Positions 25,376 to 35,792 of a stretch of 57,609 nucleotides of DNA are shown here, in pieces. Origin of the DNA: Marinilabiliaceae bacterium. Its GTDB lineage: Bacteria > Bacteroidota > Bacteroidia > Bacteroidales > Marinilabiliaceae. Within the stretch, counting starts at the first letter, position 1, and each line of letters starts with the position of its first letter. Made by a program: the position numbers and the translations under genes. Location: contig WRMI01000013.1 of NCBI GenBank assembly GCA_009777175.1, positions 1 through 57,609 on the forward strand. Reading direction: 5' to 3'. The notes under the pieces are model-generated. The model was given only the letters and a program-made list of their open reading frames with translations. It did not search any database and was not told the origin of the DNA.

Positions 25376-27421
25376 ATGAAAAAATTTGATGATTTATCAC
25401 TTAAGGTAAAATTGCCCCTTGTGGTAGGATTTGCGGGGCTTTTTGTGTTCACTGTACTCTGTGTTATTTTAGTATTTACAGAGCGGCAACAGATTTATGA
25501 AACTGTTACCAAGGATGTAAAGTTATCAACTCATCTTGCAGCCGAAAATCTTGCCGATTATATCAATTCAGCAGGAAAGGTACCACGCACTTATGCGTTC
25601 CTTACCGCAGCAGTAATCCAATCAAACGATATTCCTCAAAGGGAAAAACGTCAAAGATTACTACAAGAGTTACAAATATTTGCTGATTCAGAAAAGCAAA
25701 TTGATAATTTATGGGCAATATTCGAAAGTAATGCCGTTGACGGATTAGATGACATCTTTGCCGACCAAATTGGAAACAACTCAGAAGGTGTATTTATGCC
25801 TTGGATGCACGAAGGTAAACTAAGGACAATGTCGGATAGCAGAGCAAAAAATTTGCTTGATTTCATTAAGACAATTGGACAGGAATGCTTTTCTGACCCT
25901 TATTTGTACAATCTAAGTGGAAAAGAAGAGCATTTTTTAAGTCTCTGTATCCCCGTTAAAGTAGACGGACGAATTGTTGGCGTTGTAGGAAGAGATTTTT
26001 CTGTCGCCCTGTTAGAGAAAATCGCTAATAGCATGAACGATACAGGACGCGGACGACTTGTTTCATCCGAAGGAGTTATTGTTGTTCATGCTAATCCTGC
26101 AAGAGTTGGTGCTATTGTTGGAGACGGACATCAAGCGACTCTCGTCGAACTGAAAAAAGGAAAAGATTTTGATTTAATGGTTTTTTTCCAAGGCAACCAC
26201 GAATATCAAGCTTTTTCGTGCATAAAATTGGCAGAGTGCCAGAAAAATTGGTTCTTTGGAATTTCAATTCCCGCAAATGAAATTTTCCAACCTTTACGCG
26301 ATAAAATGGCTTTTTTAATTGTAATGGCAATCTTTGCAATTGCTTTTATTGCATTAGCAGGTTTAGTAATGATAAGATGGATGCTAAAAGATTTAAAAAC
26401 AATTAATTATACTTCCGAACAAGTTGCTGACGGAAACCTTATGATAACTTTTGACGAAAATATACTTAAAAAGAGAGACGAATTAGGACAATTCGCGAAT
26501 AGCATGAGCAATATGGTTTCAAAAATTCGTAATTTTGTGGTAGAAGTCAAAGATAGTGTAGATACTATTAAAGATGCCGGTGATACTGTAAATAATAGTT
26601 CTCAAATGCTTTCAGAAGGTGCCAGCGAACAAGCGTCATCAATTGAGGAAGTTTCTAGTTCTATGGAAGAAATGTCGGCAAATATTCAGCAAAACACTGA
26701 AAATGCTCAAAATACAAATACTATTGCGAGTAGGATAACAGAAGGAGTGAACAAAGTAACCGTTGCCGCTCAAGATAATCATCGTCAAATTAAAGAGGTA
26801 TCAGATAAAATAACTATTATCAATGAAATAGCCTCTCAAACAAATATACTTGCATTGAACGCAGCTGTTGAAGCAGCACGAGCAGGCGAACATGGTAGAG
26901 GATTTGCTGTTGTTGCATCCGAAGTACGCAAATTAGCCGAACGTAGTAAATCAGCAGCCGACGAAATTATTGCATTATCAAATGGTGCCGTTAACGTCGT
27001 TGAACTTGCTGGCGGATATTTAGCCGAAACATTACCCGACATTGACAAAACAATAGAACTCGTAAAGGAAATTGCATCTTCAAGCATGGAGCAAAACCTT
27101 GGCGCAAACCAAATAAATAGCGCAATACAACAACTTAATCAGGTTGCACAACAAAACGCTGCCTCAAGCGAAGAACTTGCAAGTAACGCTACACTACTGA
27201 GCCAACAAGCAGATTCTCTTGAAAAAGTCGTTGCATTCTTTAGAATCGAAGAACGTCAAAAGAAAAATATTAAAACTCAAAATGTGCAAAAAAACGTTCC
27301 TCATAAAAAAGAAAAACCAGCTTTAAGCAATAAAGCAGTGCCAAGCAACAAAAGTATGCCTGCTAAAGAATTTGTTTTCAAAGGTTTTGATAGCAAAGAT
27401 AACGATTACGAACAATTTTAA
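25376..27421 (+). CDS. Methyl-accepting chemotaxis protein, double-Cache sensor
   Basis: A 681-residue chemoreceptor. Membrane helices at about 10-34 and 311-337 enclose a dCache-like sensor ([57 protein letters not shown]). HAMP and signalling domains are very similar to the preceding receptor, so the two arose by duplication with sensor swapping. The tail after the coiled coil is Lys/Pro-rich and ends [13 protein letters not shown], reminiscent of a tethered adaptation-enzyme docking tail. ATG 25376 ([10 protein letters not shown]) is preferred to the upstream ATG 25343. A terminator follows at 27429. Confidence 0.92.
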   Translation: MKKFDDLSLKVKLPLVVGFAGLFVFTVLCVILVFTERQQIYETVTKDVKLSTHLAAENLADYINSAGKVPRTYAFLTAAVIQSNDIPQREKRQRLLQELQIFADSEKQIDNLWAIFESNAVDGLDDIFADQIGNNSEGVFMPWMHEGKLRTMSDSRAKNLLDFIKTIGQECFSDPYLYNLSGKEEHFLSLCIPVKVDGRIVGVVGRDFSVALLEKIANSMNDTGRGRLVSSEGVIVVHANPARVGAIVGDGHQATLVELKKGKDFDLMVFFQGNHEYQAFSCIKLAECQKNWFFGISIPANEIFQPLRDKMAFLIVMAIFAIAFIALAGLVMIRWMLKDLKTINYTSEQVADGNLMITFDENILKKRDELGQFANSMSNMVSKIRNFVVEVKDSVDTIKDAGDTVNNSSQMLSEGASEQASSIEEVSSSMEEMSANIQQNTENAQNTNTIASRITEGVNKVTVAAQDNHRQIKEVSDKITIINEIASQTNILALNAAVEAARAGEHGRGFAVVASEVRKLAERSKSAADEIIALSNGAVNVVELAGGYLAETLPDIDKTIELVKEIASSSMEQNLGANQINSAIQQLNQVAQQNAASSEELASNATLLSQQADSLEKVVAFFRIEERQKKNIKTQNVQKNVPHKKEKPALSNKAVPSNKSMPAKEFVFKGFDSKDNDYEQF

Positions 27422-27428
27422 GAATAGA

Positions 27429-27465
27429 GAGGCTTGTTTAATCCGAAATAAGCCTCTTTTTTTTT
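27429..27465 (+). terminator. Intrinsic terminator after the chemoreceptor pair
   Basis: GAGGCTT (27429-27435) pairs with AAGCCTC (27450-27456) around a 14-base loop and is followed by nine T. Confidence 0.85.
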
Positions 27466-27551
27466 CTGATTAGTGATATTTCGTGGCTAAGTTTGGTAAA
27501 AACATATTTTGAGCACCAATGACAAAAATATTAGTGATTATTTAACTGATT

Positions 27552-27911
27552 ATGAGAAATATTAAAATAGCCGGATTGATAGCTTTAGTGTTTCTAATTG
27601 TTTTAATCTGCTTATTTGTAAAATTAGCGATTATTCCAGAAATAACAAGTGAAAGAAAAGTTTTGTATTATACGGTTGATAGTATTTATACTGAACCATT
27701 AAGTCCAAATGATATCATATTTACTTCAAAAAAAGATAGCATACAAATGTATATTAACAGAGGGCTGGAAGAACATAAATTAGATTATTTTATTTCTAGT
27801 CTACTTAATAAGCCTGCTTGTTACAAAGTTAACCACTACCAATCTGGGAGCGGCAAAATTATGGAAATATCACGTGATAGTGTCATTATTTATAAGTCAC
27901 GTAATCAATAA
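27552..27911 (+). CDS. Small single-pass membrane protein, unknown
   Basis: A 119-residue protein not assigned to a family. Residues 5-29 (IAGLIALVFLIVLICLFVKL) form one membrane helix or uncleaved signal anchor, and the rest is a hydrophilic domain with repeated short strand-like patterns (RKVLYYTVDSIYT; DSVIIYKSRNQ). It follows a GTGATATTTCGTGGCTAA repeat fragment. Probably real because of its clear anchor and normal composition. Confidence 0.5.
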   Translation: MRNIKIAGLIALVFLIVLICLFVKLAIIPEITSERKVLYYTVDSIYTEPLSPNDIIFTSKKDSIQMYINRGLEEHKLDYFISSLLNKPACYKVNHYQSGSGKIMEISRDSVIIYKSRNQ

Positions 27912-28286
27912 GGCATTAGATTGCTTTTTATGAAAATAAGAAAGGTATATGGAAATAAAAAATGAAGAAGAAATCGCTAAAAAATTAGAAACAATCATAT
28001 TGAGCATTGATGAAAATTTACCGAATAAGTAGAATAGTGTCACATTATTTTTTTCAGATAGGTAATTTATTATAAGCAAAATAATAGATATTAGTAGATA
28101 GTGAATAATAATTAATATAAATAAAATAAATCGGCTACATATTACGAAGCTATTTCACGCAATTGCGGCATTATCACGCAGCGTGTATTGTAAAAATTTG
28201 AAAGGGTGTATCCCGCTCGAAAATCAGTGATAGAAGCAACTGTAGGTGAATCCGCCAAAACGTAATTAGTGGCTAAATATAAACTC
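27912..28286. other. Gap upstream of asd with at most a 27-codon frame
   Basis: A short frame at 27949-28032 (MEIKNEEEIAKKLETIILSI) is possible but unsupported. From 28130 to 28260 the DNA has a higher GC content than its flanks, with a GCAATTGC palindrome near 28161, and ends in AATTAGTGGCTAAATA, a member of the dispersed border repeat, just before asd. No RNA gene recognised. Confidence 0.4.
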
Positions 28287-29270
28287 ATGAAAATAGCTAT
28301 CGTTGGAATAAGCGGCGCAGTAGGGCAAGAACTTCTGCGAATTTTGGAAGAAAGAAATTTTCCCACCAATAAATTAGTTTTATTCGGTTCGGCAAGAAGT
28401 AAAGAAACTAAATATCAGTTCAGAGGAGTTACTTTTTCTGTTAAAGAACTGAAACACAATGATGATTTCAAAAATATTGATATTGCTTTTGTTTCGGCTG
28501 GTGCTGCAACATCAAAAGAATTTGCTACTACAATCACAAAACATGGAACATTGATGATTGACAATTCGAGTGCATTCAGAATGGATGATGACGTTCCGTT
28601 GATTGTGCCCGAAGTAAATCCACTTGAAGCCAAAAAAACTCCAAAAAGAATCATTGCAAATCCAAACTGCTCTACAATTCAAATGGTTGTTGCACTCAAT
28701 GTCATTGAAAAAATAAGTCATATAAAAACAGTACATGTTTCAACATATCAATCGGCAAGCGGTGCGGGTGCAGGTGGTATGGCAGAACTTGAAAATCAGA
28801 TGAAAAGTATTGTCAAAGGTGAAAAACCAGAAGTATCTAAGTTTCAACATCAAATAGCAATGAACATAATTCCGCATATTGATGTTTTTACAGATAACGG
28901 TTTTACCAAAGAAGAGATGAAAATGCACCACGAAACCCGCAAAATAATGAACTCCGACATTGATGTTTGCGCAACTTGTGTTCGTATTCCAATTTTAAGA
29001 GCTCATTCAGAATCAATATGGATTGAAACGGAAAACCCTGTTTCTGTTGAGGAAGCAAATAGAGCCTTTTACACGGCTGACGGAATAGTTTTAACAAGTT
29101 ATCCAAAATATCCGATGCCGTTATTCGTTTCGGGACGAGATGAAGTATTCGTTGGTCGCGTTAGAAAAGATTTTTCAAACAAATGCGGACTCACTTTTTG
29201 GGTAGTTGCCGACCAACTAAGAAAAGGCGCAGCACTGAATGCAGTGCAAATTGCGGAACTATTAGTTTAA
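28287..29270 (+). CDS. asd: Aspartate-semialdehyde dehydrogenase
   Basis: A 327-residue enzyme reducing aspartyl phosphate to the semialdehyde with NADPH, the branch to lysine/diaminopimelate, threonine and methionine. The N-terminal [18 protein letters not shown] is the Rossmann motif, catalytic Cys128 lies in [15 protein letters not shown], and [16 protein letters not shown] carries the conserved active-site Arg and His. ATG 28287 is chosen; the upstream in-frame TTG/ATA codons lie in the border repeat. No neighbour shares the pathway. Confidence 0.95.
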   Translation: MKIAIVGISGAVGQELLRILEERNFPTNKLVLFGSARSKETKYQFRGVTFSVKELKHNDDFKNIDIAFVSAGAATSKEFATTITKHGTLMIDNSSAFRMDDDVPLIVPEVNPLEAKKTPKRIIANPNCSTIQMVVALNVIEKISHIKTVHVSTYQSASGAGAGGMAELENQMKSIVKGEKPEVSKFQHQIAMNIIPHIDVFTDNGFTKEEMKMHHETRKIMNSDIDVCATCVRIPILRAHSESIWIETENPVSVEEANRAFYTADGIVLTSYPKYPMPLFVSGRDEVFVGRVRKDFSNKCGLTFWVVADQLRKGAALNAVQIAELLV

Positions 29271-29472
29271 AAATAGTGGTCGAAATTTGAAAATAAGATT
29301 GTACATTCTCAGGTTTAATGTTAAATAACTAAGTGATGAAAAATAAGTTACATATAAGGGTTTGCAATTTTCTGCACTTATATCCCTAACAGAATGCAGG
29401 TTGCTTGATGGACATTGTGTTCTACCGAGCGATGCATTCCCAACGGAATGCAAAAAAGCACTAAATCTGAAA
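29271..29472. repeat. GCATTCC palindromic repeats between asd and DUF4097 gene
   Basis: CTACCGAGCGATGCATTCCC and the palindrome GCATTCCcaacGGAATGC occur at about 29424-29452, preceded by a CAGAATGCAGG half. The same two blocks (TTCTACCAAGCGATGCATTC) occur at about 39716-39752. Confidence 0.65.
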
Positions 29473-30504
29473 TTATTTGTTCCGCGTACTATATTTTTGG
29501 TTGCCCGACGTAGTAACTCCTTCAATCATTATATCTCCTTCTTTAATTTTTACCCTTCGAGAGTTTTTTGTGCCTTCTGCTTCTAAACTGCCCGAATTAG
29601 AGCTAATGTCGTAACTTAACGTTTTTGGTTGATTTAAGAACTCCATTTCAATTGCCCCATTTTCAGATTCAAAGGAACTATTTCCTGTTATTTTTATAGA
29701 ATTTCCTTTAATGGCTCCTTTTGTAGATTCAGCTTTTATTTCGCCAACAATATCCACAAGCCTAATTTGTCCCGTTGTAGTCGAAACGTCAACATTTCCT
29801 TTAACATCAACCACTTCAATCCTCCCTGTAGTAGCGGATGTTGTTACATCTGAATTTATTCCCGAAATTAATTGCGAGCCAGATGTAGAAATAATATTAA
29901 CTTCTTCTTTGACTTTGTCTAAATTTATTGTACCAGATGTGCCATTAATAGTTGCAAATCCTTTAATATCTTTGGCTGAAATGTTTCCACTTTTGGTTTC
30001 TACTGTCAGGTCACCGTTTATAGATTGACAATTAATTGAGCCTGTTGTTGTTGTGAAAACAGCATTACACGGAATATTATTGGCATTAATCGTTCCTGCT
30101 GTTGTCATTAATGTAACTGTTTCATTACCAATACCATCAATGATAATATTGCCGAATGTATTTTCAACAGTTAGTGTAATATCGCTCGGTGCGGTAAATC
30201 TCAGAAATCCTTTTATTTGTCCTACAATATGCGGAGGCATTTCTACCCATACTTCTAATTTATTTCCTTTTTGACGGTGATAAATTAAGAGCTCATCATA
30301 AGGATTAATTGCCCTTATTTCACCATCTAAAATTACTGCCGACGATGCCCCTTTTTTAAATTCAACCGAACAAAAAACACCTTTTACATAGATGGAATTT
30401 ACGTCCGAAAATGTTTTATCAGACGAATCAATCAAAAATTGTGAACTTACAATAATCGGGAAAAAACTGATTATGAAACAAATAAAAACTTTAAAATTTT
30501 TCAT
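29473..30504 (-). CDS. DUF4097-type beta-helix secreted protein
   Basis: A 343-residue protein with a signal peptide (VFICFIISFFPIIVSSQ). After about residue 100 it consists of ~20-residue repeats (for example VTLMTTAGTINANNI; ISTSGSQLISGI; VDVSTTTGQIRLVDIVGEIK) alternating Thr/Ser/Gly turns and short strands, the DUF4097 right-handed beta-solenoid. Such proteins are exported to the periplasm or surface; the function is unknown. Box TATCTTTG at 30557-30564. Confidence 0.8.
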   Translation of the reverse strand: MKNFKVFICFIISFFPIIVSSQFLIDSSDKTFSDVNSIYVKGVFCSVEFKKGASSAVILDGEIRAINPYDELLIYHRQKGNKLEVWVEMPPHIVGQIKGFLRFTAPSDITLTVENTFGNIIIDGIGNETVTLMTTAGTINANNIPCNAVFTTTTGSINCQSINGDLTVETKSGNISAKDIKGFATINGTSGTINLDKVKEEVNIISTSGSQLISGINSDVTTSATTGRIEVVDVKGNVDVSTTTGQIRLVDIVGEIKAESTKGAIKGNSIKITGNSSFESENGAIEMEFLNQPKTLSYDISSNSGSLEAEGTKNSRRVKIKEGDIMIEGVTTSGNQKYSTRNK

Positions 30505-30556
30505 TTATATAATAATTTGGTAAAACTTAACACTTCTTTAATTTTAAAATTAATTA

Positions 30557-30564
30557 CAAAGATA
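30557..30564 (-). promoter_or_regulatory. -7 box for the DUF4097 gene
   Basis: The minus strand reads TATCTTTG, 53 bases before the ATG. Confidence 0.55.
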
Positions 30565-30621
30565 TTTCCTTTTTTTTATTTCACAAAATTTTTAACAAAA
30601 ATATTCTGACAAATAATTCTT

Positions 30622-30750
30622 ACAAAACAACCTTAGTAGAAAATAAGAACATAACAAACCGCCCTTATTACTTTATTTTCAATGCATTAATTAATAAGAT
30701 AATACGAGATTAATTGTGATGGAGTATATCATCTACTAAGGTTGTTTAGT
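30622..30750. repeat. MITE-like element, family A, second copy
   Basis: AAAACAACCTTAGTAGA (from 30624) and TCTACTAAGGTTGTTT (30732-30747) are inverted copies around ~90 bp of AT-rich DNA unrelated to the interior of the 7.6-kb copy. AGTAGGAAAAATAAGG follows the right end, as at 7765 and 35530. The remaining gap up to 31044 is AT-rich and holds the parE promoter. Confidence 0.7.
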
Positions 30751-30998
30751 AGGAAAAATAAGGTTTGAATAAGGTTATCTACATGTCCGATTTTCTATTA
30801 AGGGTGCTTTTTGAAAATAAGGGTTATTCTGCATTTTTCAGATTCACTGAATTATTTACGGTTGCTGATCTAGAATAACCATTCTTTAATCCTAATATTG
30901 ATTTACTCATTTTTTTTGTGTAAACCTATTTTAGGACAAGACAACTTCAAAATTTTTCCGAAAATTGTTTTAATTTTTTTCAATTCAAAAAATTTATC

Positions 30999-31006
30999 TA
31001 CTTTTG
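30999..31006 (+). promoter_or_regulatory. -7 box for parE
   Basis: TACTTTTG, 38 bases before the TTG start. Confidence 0.6.
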
Positions 31007-31044
31007 CAAAAAATTTTTAAGAGAAAATTACTATATTATCAACA

Positions 31045-32898
31045 TTGGATACAAACAGAGATATTATTCACGACTATACCGAAGATACCATTCGGACGTT
31101 AGATACTCATCTTCATATTCGGCATCGTCCGGGAATGTATATCGGAAAATTAGGCGATGGCACATTTTCAGATGACGGAATTTATGTACTTCTTAAAGAA
31201 GTAATGGACAATTCGATTGATGAATTTATGATGGGTTTTGGGAAAAAAATTGAAATCACACTAAACGAAGGAGTCCTTTCAATTAGAGATTATGGTCGCG
31301 GCATTCCTTTGGGAAAAGTTGTTGATGCCGTCTCTAAAATGAATACAAGCGCAAAATTTGACAGTAAAGTTTTTAAAAAATCTGTCGGATTGAACGGCGT
31401 AGGACTGAAAGGAGTAAATGCACTTTCGGATAGTTTTGTTGTTCAGGCATTTAGGGAAGGTATTTGTAAAAAAGCACATTTCAGCAAAGGAGTATTGCTC
31501 GACGAATTTCCCGAAGAACAATTAAAAGAGAAAAACGGTACACTTATTACATTTAAACCTGACATAGAAATTTTCGAAAACTACGCTTTCAGAGATGAAT
31601 TTATCGAAAATATGCTCAAAAATTACGCATACCTGAATGGCGGACTCACAATTGTGTTTAACGGAAAAATAATTCAATCGAAAAATGGAATTATTGATAT
31701 GTTAGACGAGAGAATGACCGAACCCGGACTTTATCCTTACATTCATTTGAAAGACAATGACTTAGAAATTGCTTTTACACATACAAGTCAGTATGGTGAA
31801 GATTATTATACTTTTGTAAATGGGCAGCACACAACGCAAGGAGGTACACATCAGACAGCATTTCGAGAAGCGTTTGTAAAAACAATTCGCGAACATTACA
31901 ATAAAAATTTTGACGTTGCAGATATACGTCAAGGAATTGTTGCTATTGTTAGTATAAAAGTAGAAGAGCCTGTTTTTGAGTCACAGACCAAAACTCGTCT
32001 TGGTTCAAAAGATATGGAACCTAACGGCGTTTCAGTACGCAACTACATTCACGATTTTTTGAAACAGCATCTCGATAATTATTTGCATAAACACTCAAAT
32101 GTTAAAGATGTTATACATAAAAAAATCATTGAATCAGAAAAAGAACGTAAGGCAATTTCGGGTATTCAAAAATTGGCAAAAGAGAGGGCAAAAAAAGTTA
32201 GCCTTCACAACAAAAAATTGCGTGATTGCCGCATTCACTACAATTCTAACGATGAGCGAAAATTAGAATCATCTATATTTATTACTGAGGGCGATTCTGC
32301 AAGTGGCTCAATTACAAAAGCACGAGATGTGTCATCTCAAGCAGTATTTAGTTTGCGCGGAAAACCACTTAATACCCACGGACTTACTCGCAAAGTTGTT
32401 TATGAAAATGAAGAATTTAATTTACTCCAAGCTGCACTTAACATCGAAGAAGGTTTAGAAACATTAAGATACAACCACGTTATTATCGCAACAGATGCAG
32501 ACGTTGATGGAATGCACATTAGGTTGCTATTAATAACATTTTTCTTGCAATTTTTCCCCGAATTAGTCAAAAATGGACACCTGTATATTTTACAAACACC
32601 ACTTTTCAGAGTTAGAAATAAAAAGAAAACAGTTTATTGTTATACAGAAGAGGAACGACAAAAAGCAATTAAAGATTTAGGTCCAAATCCTGAAATTACA
32701 CGTTTTAAGGGATTGGGAGAAATATCACCTGACGAATTTAAAGGTTTTATAGACAAAAACATACGACTCGAACACGTAAGAATGAAAAAAGAAGATGCCG
32801 CAAAAGAACTGCTCGATTTTTATATGGGCAAAAATACACCCAATAGACAAAATTTTATTATTGATAATTTGGTTGTTGAAGATATAACAACTACTTAA
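31045..32898 (+). CDS. parE: DNA topoisomerase IV subunit B
   Basis: A 617-residue ATPase subunit of a type IIA topoisomerase. GHKL motifs are [13 protein letters not shown] (about 51-63) and IRDYGRGIP; the transducer and the Toprim motifs [10 protein letters not shown] and [10 protein letters not shown] follow. Length and lack of the gyrase-B insertion match the short Bacteroidota ParE rather than GyrB. No ATG fits the alignment: an in-frame TAA lies at 31018-31020 and the only plausible initiator before the conserved [12 protein letters not shown] is TTG 31045. The parC partner is not adjacent. Confidence 0.9.
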   Translation: MDTNRDIIHDYTEDTIRTLDTHLHIRHRPGMYIGKLGDGTFSDDGIYVLLKEVMDNSIDEFMMGFGKKIEITLNEGVLSIRDYGRGIPLGKVVDAVSKMNTSAKFDSKVFKKSVGLNGVGLKGVNALSDSFVVQAFREGICKKAHFSKGVLLDEFPEEQLKEKNGTLITFKPDIEIFENYAFRDEFIENMLKNYAYLNGGLTIVFNGKIIQSKNGIIDMLDERMTEPGLYPYIHLKDNDLEIAFTHTSQYGEDYYTFVNGQHTTQGGTHQTAFREAFVKTIREHYNKNFDVADIRQGIVAIVSIKVEEPVFESQTKTRLGSKDMEPNGVSVRNYIHDFLKQHLDNYLHKHSNVKDVIHKKIIESEKERKAISGIQKLAKERAKKVSLHNKKLRDCRIHYNSNDERKLESSIFITEGDSASGSITKARDVSSQAVFSLRGKPLNTHGLTRKVVYENEEFNLLQAALNIEEGLETLRYNHVIIATDADVDGMHIRLLLITFFLQFFPELVKNGHLYILQTPLFRVRNKKKTVYCYTEEERQKAIKDLGPNPEITRFKGLGEISPDEFKGFIDKNIRLEHVRMKKEDAAKELLDFYMGKNTPNRQNFIIDNLVVEDITTT

Positions 32899-32918
32899 TG
32901 AAATAATTACATAAATAT

Positions 32919-33689
32919 ATGAAAAATAAACCATTAATATTAATAACTAATGATGACGGAGTAAAATCTGGCGGAATAAGCGCATTGATAGAAGCCGTTA
33001 GACCTTACGGAGATTTGTTAGTAGTTGCGCCCGATAGTTCCAAGTCGGGTATGTCTCACGCAATGACTGTAAAAGTACCTCTCTATCTTTCACAAGTATC
33101 ACAAGAAGAGGGACTTACAATATATAAATCCAACGGCACACCCGCGGATTGCGTAAAAATGGCACTCGGCGAAATATTGGACAAAAAACCCGATTATGTT
33201 TTATCGGGAATAAACCACGGCACCAATAGTTCTATTAGTGCATTTTATTCAGGAACCGTTGCTGGCGCACGCGAAGGTGCTTTTAATTCTATTCCATCCA
33301 TTGCATTCTCTTTGTGTGATTACAATTTAGATGCCGATTTTTCAGAAGCCGCGAACATTTGCCGACAAATATTTTTATCAGTTTTAGAAAATGGAATGAA
33401 ACCGAACGATTATTTCAATGTAAATATCCCAAAGGGAGACTTAGTCAAAGAGATAAAAATTTGTAGGCACGCAAAAGGCAAATGGGTAGAACAATTTGAC
33501 AAACGTAAAGACCCATACGAAAGATCATATTATTGGCTTACAGGATATTTCGAAAATTCTGAAAAAGAGGCGACCGACACAGACGAATGGGCATTAAATA
33601 ACGGATTTGCATCATTAGTTCCATGTTCTATCGATGCCACTTACCACAATAGATTGAAAGAGATGAAAGATAGTTTTCGTTTTTTATAA
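32919..33689 (+). CDS. surE: 5'/3'-nucleotidase SurE
   Basis: A 256-residue metal-dependent nucleoside monophosphatase. Family motifs: ILITNDDGVKSGGI (metal-binding Asp-Asp), APDSSKSGMSHAMTV, SGINHGTNSS and YSGTVAGAREG. It follows parE by 20 bases without a new -7 box, so it is probably co-transcribed. Confidence 0.95.
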   Translation: MKNKPLILITNDDGVKSGGISALIEAVRPYGDLLVVAPDSSKSGMSHAMTVKVPLYLSQVSQEEGLTIYKSNGTPADCVKMALGEILDKKPDYVLSGINHGTNSSISAFYSGTVAGAREGAFNSIPSIAFSLCDYNLDADFSEAANICRQIFLSVLENGMKPNDYFNVNIPKGDLVKEIKICRHAKGKWVEQFDKRKDPYERSYYWLTGYFENSEKEATDTDEWALNNGFASLVPCSIDATYHNRLKEMKDSFRFL

Positions 33690-33692
33690 TCT

Positions 33693-33880
33693 TGAGTCCA
33701 CCCCGAAAAGCCTTATTATTGTACCACAAGGGTCACAAAGAGATTTGGTTATTGAATCCATTGAAATTGTTATTGAGTTTACCGAAATACACAAAGGACA
33801 CAAAGTATTAAATATCAACATATAACAACTTGTGCTCTTTGTGCATTTTTTGATAGAAAACGCTTTTCGGTGTGGACTCA
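33693..33880. repeat. 188-bp MITE-like element, family C
   Basis: TGAGTCCACCCCGAAAAG (33693-33710) and CTTTTCGGTGTGGACTCA (33863-33880) are inverted with one mismatch in 18. The interior contains one copy of the 21-bp AATTGTTATTGAGTTTACCG unit that is tandemly repeated at 10600-10683, and CACAAAGGACACAAAG sequence. It lies between the convergent surE and mnmE genes. The rest of the gap to 34030 has an AAGTCAGGAGTACTGAAATT block seen again near 53160. Confidence 0.75.
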
Positions 33881-34030
33881 AATTTTGTTATGAATATGTA
33901 GTTTGCGGTATTATTTTCGTAATGTTTTGTGTTTTAATGAAATAGCAAATACCAAGTCAGGAGTACTGAAATTCCAAAAATGATGTTATGATGTCAGTTA
34001 AATTCCAAAAATAAAAGAATTCTGAATTCT

Positions 34031-35473
34031 CTATTTCCCTATACAAAAGTTCTTAAAAATATTTTCAAGTATGTCGTCAGTAAAAATATCTCCTGTTATG
34101 CTGCCAATGAAATGCAATGCTTCTCGAATGTCTTGTGATAGAAGATCACCGGAGGTACCGTTAATAATTTCAGTTTCAACACGTTTTAGACTTATCAGGG
34201 CATTTGTCAACGCTTCATAATGACGTAGATTAGAAACAATGGTTTCATTTACACCGATGGTACTATTATTCACTGAATTTAAGAGGTTAGAAATCAGTTT
34301 ATCTATATTAATATTATTTTTTGCCGAGATGGGAATAATATCATTTTTGTTGATTGGCAGTTTAAGTTTAGATATCTTTTCTTCAATTTCAAAATCATCG
34401 GCGAGGTCTGTTTTATTAAGTAGAATTATCAATTTTTGATGTTGAGGGTCTAAAATTTTCAAAATTTCGTCCGCTTCCTTAGTAATTTTGCTGTTATCGT
34501 CAAAAATTTCAACTACTAATGCAACAATAGATGCTTTTTTAATTTTATTAAAAGTTATTGAAATACCTATTTTTTCTATTTTATCTTCAGTTGCTCTAAT
34601 ACCCGCTGTGTCGATAAACCGAAATATAATTCCATCAATATTCATTACTTCTTCTATGGCATCTCGAGTCGTTCCGTGAAAATCAGAAACAATTGCACGT
34701 TCTTCGTTAATAAGTCGGTTTAACAGTGTACTTTTTCCTGTATTTGTATTTCCAACAATAGCAACGGGAATACCATTTTTTATTGCATTTCCCAAAGAAA
34801 ATGAATCGACCAACTTTTGAATATGTTCAATAATTTCTTTTATTAATAAAAGTAGTTGGTTACGGTCTGCAAATTCAACATCTTCTTCGCTAAAATCTAA
34901 TTCTAATTCTATCAGCGAAATAAAATCTAACATTCTATTGCGAAGTGTACCTAATTCAGTAGAAAAACCTCCCCGCATTTGCTGAAATGCTATTCGGTTT
35001 GCTGTTTCAGTTTTGGATGCAATAATGTCTGCAACTGCTTCAGCTTGGCTTAAGTCGATTTTTCCATTTAAAAATGCTCGAAGAGTAAATTCACCCGGTA
35101 AGGCTAAACGACAACCGTTAGAAATCAATTGTTGGACAATTTGTTGCTGAATATATTGCGAGCCGTGACAAGATATTTCAACAATATTCTCACCCGTAAA
35201 AGAGTGAGGTGCACGAAAAACTGAAACCAATACTTCGTCAAAATTGTTTATAATTCCTAACTGAATAGTGCTATGTGCCTGTTCTTTAATTCTTTGACCT
35301 TTTTTCCGGGGTGTAAAAATTTTATCAACAATTTCTAATGAATCTTCTCCTGTAAGGCGTACAATAGCAATAGCTCCAATACCCGAAGGAGTAGAGATAG
35401 CACAAATTGTGTCATTATGAAGTATCTCACAAGGGGAGGAGGTTGATATAATGTTTAAATCTTTATGTTTCAT
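34031..35473 (-). CDS. mnmE: tRNA modification GTPase MnmE
   Basis: A 480-residue GTPase that with MnmG makes the 5-carboxymethylaminomethyl group on wobble uridine of tRNAs. N-terminal tetrahydrofolate-binding domain (TICAISTPSGIGAIAIVRLT), the GTPase with P-loop GNTNTGKST, switch GTTRDAIEE, DTAGIR and NKTD, and the invariant C-terminal CIGK. ATG 35473 is chosen: a GTG at 35491 would add residues encoded by the dispersed GTGGCTAAAAATAA border repeat. Confidence 0.96.
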   Translation of the reverse strand: MKHKDLNIISTSSPCEILHNDTICAISTPSGIGAIAIVRLTGEDSLEIVDKIFTPRKKGQRIKEQAHSTIQLGIINNFDEVLVSVFRAPHSFTGENIVEISCHGSQYIQQQIVQQLISNGCRLALPGEFTLRAFLNGKIDLSQAEAVADIIASKTETANRIAFQQMRGGFSTELGTLRNRMLDFISLIELELDFSEEDVEFADRNQLLLLIKEIIEHIQKLVDSFSLGNAIKNGIPVAIVGNTNTGKSTLLNRLINEERAIVSDFHGTTRDAIEEVMNIDGIIFRFIDTAGIRATEDKIEKIGISITFNKIKKASIVALVVEIFDDNSKITKEADEILKILDPQHQKLIILLNKTDLADDFEIEEKISKLKLPINKNDIIPISAKNNINIDKLISNLLNSVNNSTIGVNETIVSNLRHYEALTNALISLKRVETEIINGTSGDLLSQDIREALHFIGSITGDIFTDDILENIFKNFCIGK

Positions 35474-35510
35474 AAGTTTATTTTTAGCCACGAATTACAC
35501 TAATTTTTTG

Positions 35511-35787
35511 CTACTAAGGTTGTTTTGTTGAAAAAAATAAGGTTTTGTCTCATTCTCTTATTCACCCATTTACTCATTCACTCATTTACTTATTCACTCA
35601 TTCACTACAAGGTGGACGACCGCAAGGGTGCGCCCCTACACTCATTCACTCATTTACTTATTTACTCATTCACTACAAGGTGGACGACCGCAAGGGTGCG
35701 CCCCTACACTCATTCACTCATTTACTTATTCACTCATTCACTACAAGGTGGACGACCGCAAGGGTGCGCCCCTACACTCATTTACTA
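35511..35787. repeat. Composite element: family A end plus three 68-bp tandem repeats
   Basis: CTACTAAGGTTGTTTTGTTG (35511-35530) is one end of family A. It continues into CATTTACTCATTCACTC-rich DNA and three 68-bp units whose cores (starting 35611, 35679 and 35747) read GGTGGACGACCGCAAGGGTG followed by CGCCCCTACA. The same composition, inverted, follows hisS at 46.6-46.9 kb. The frames encoding GGRPQGCAPT repeats are not believed. Confidence 0.8.
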
Positions 35788-35792
35788 TCTTT

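Noticed and set aside
35474-35491. GTG start for mnmE at 35491
   Set aside because: The extra codons are the dispersed GTGGCTAAAAATAA repeat; ATG 35473 fits the family better.
35611-35787. Possible CRISPR array at the 68-bp units
   Set aside because: The intervals between cores are themselves near-identical, not unique spacers.
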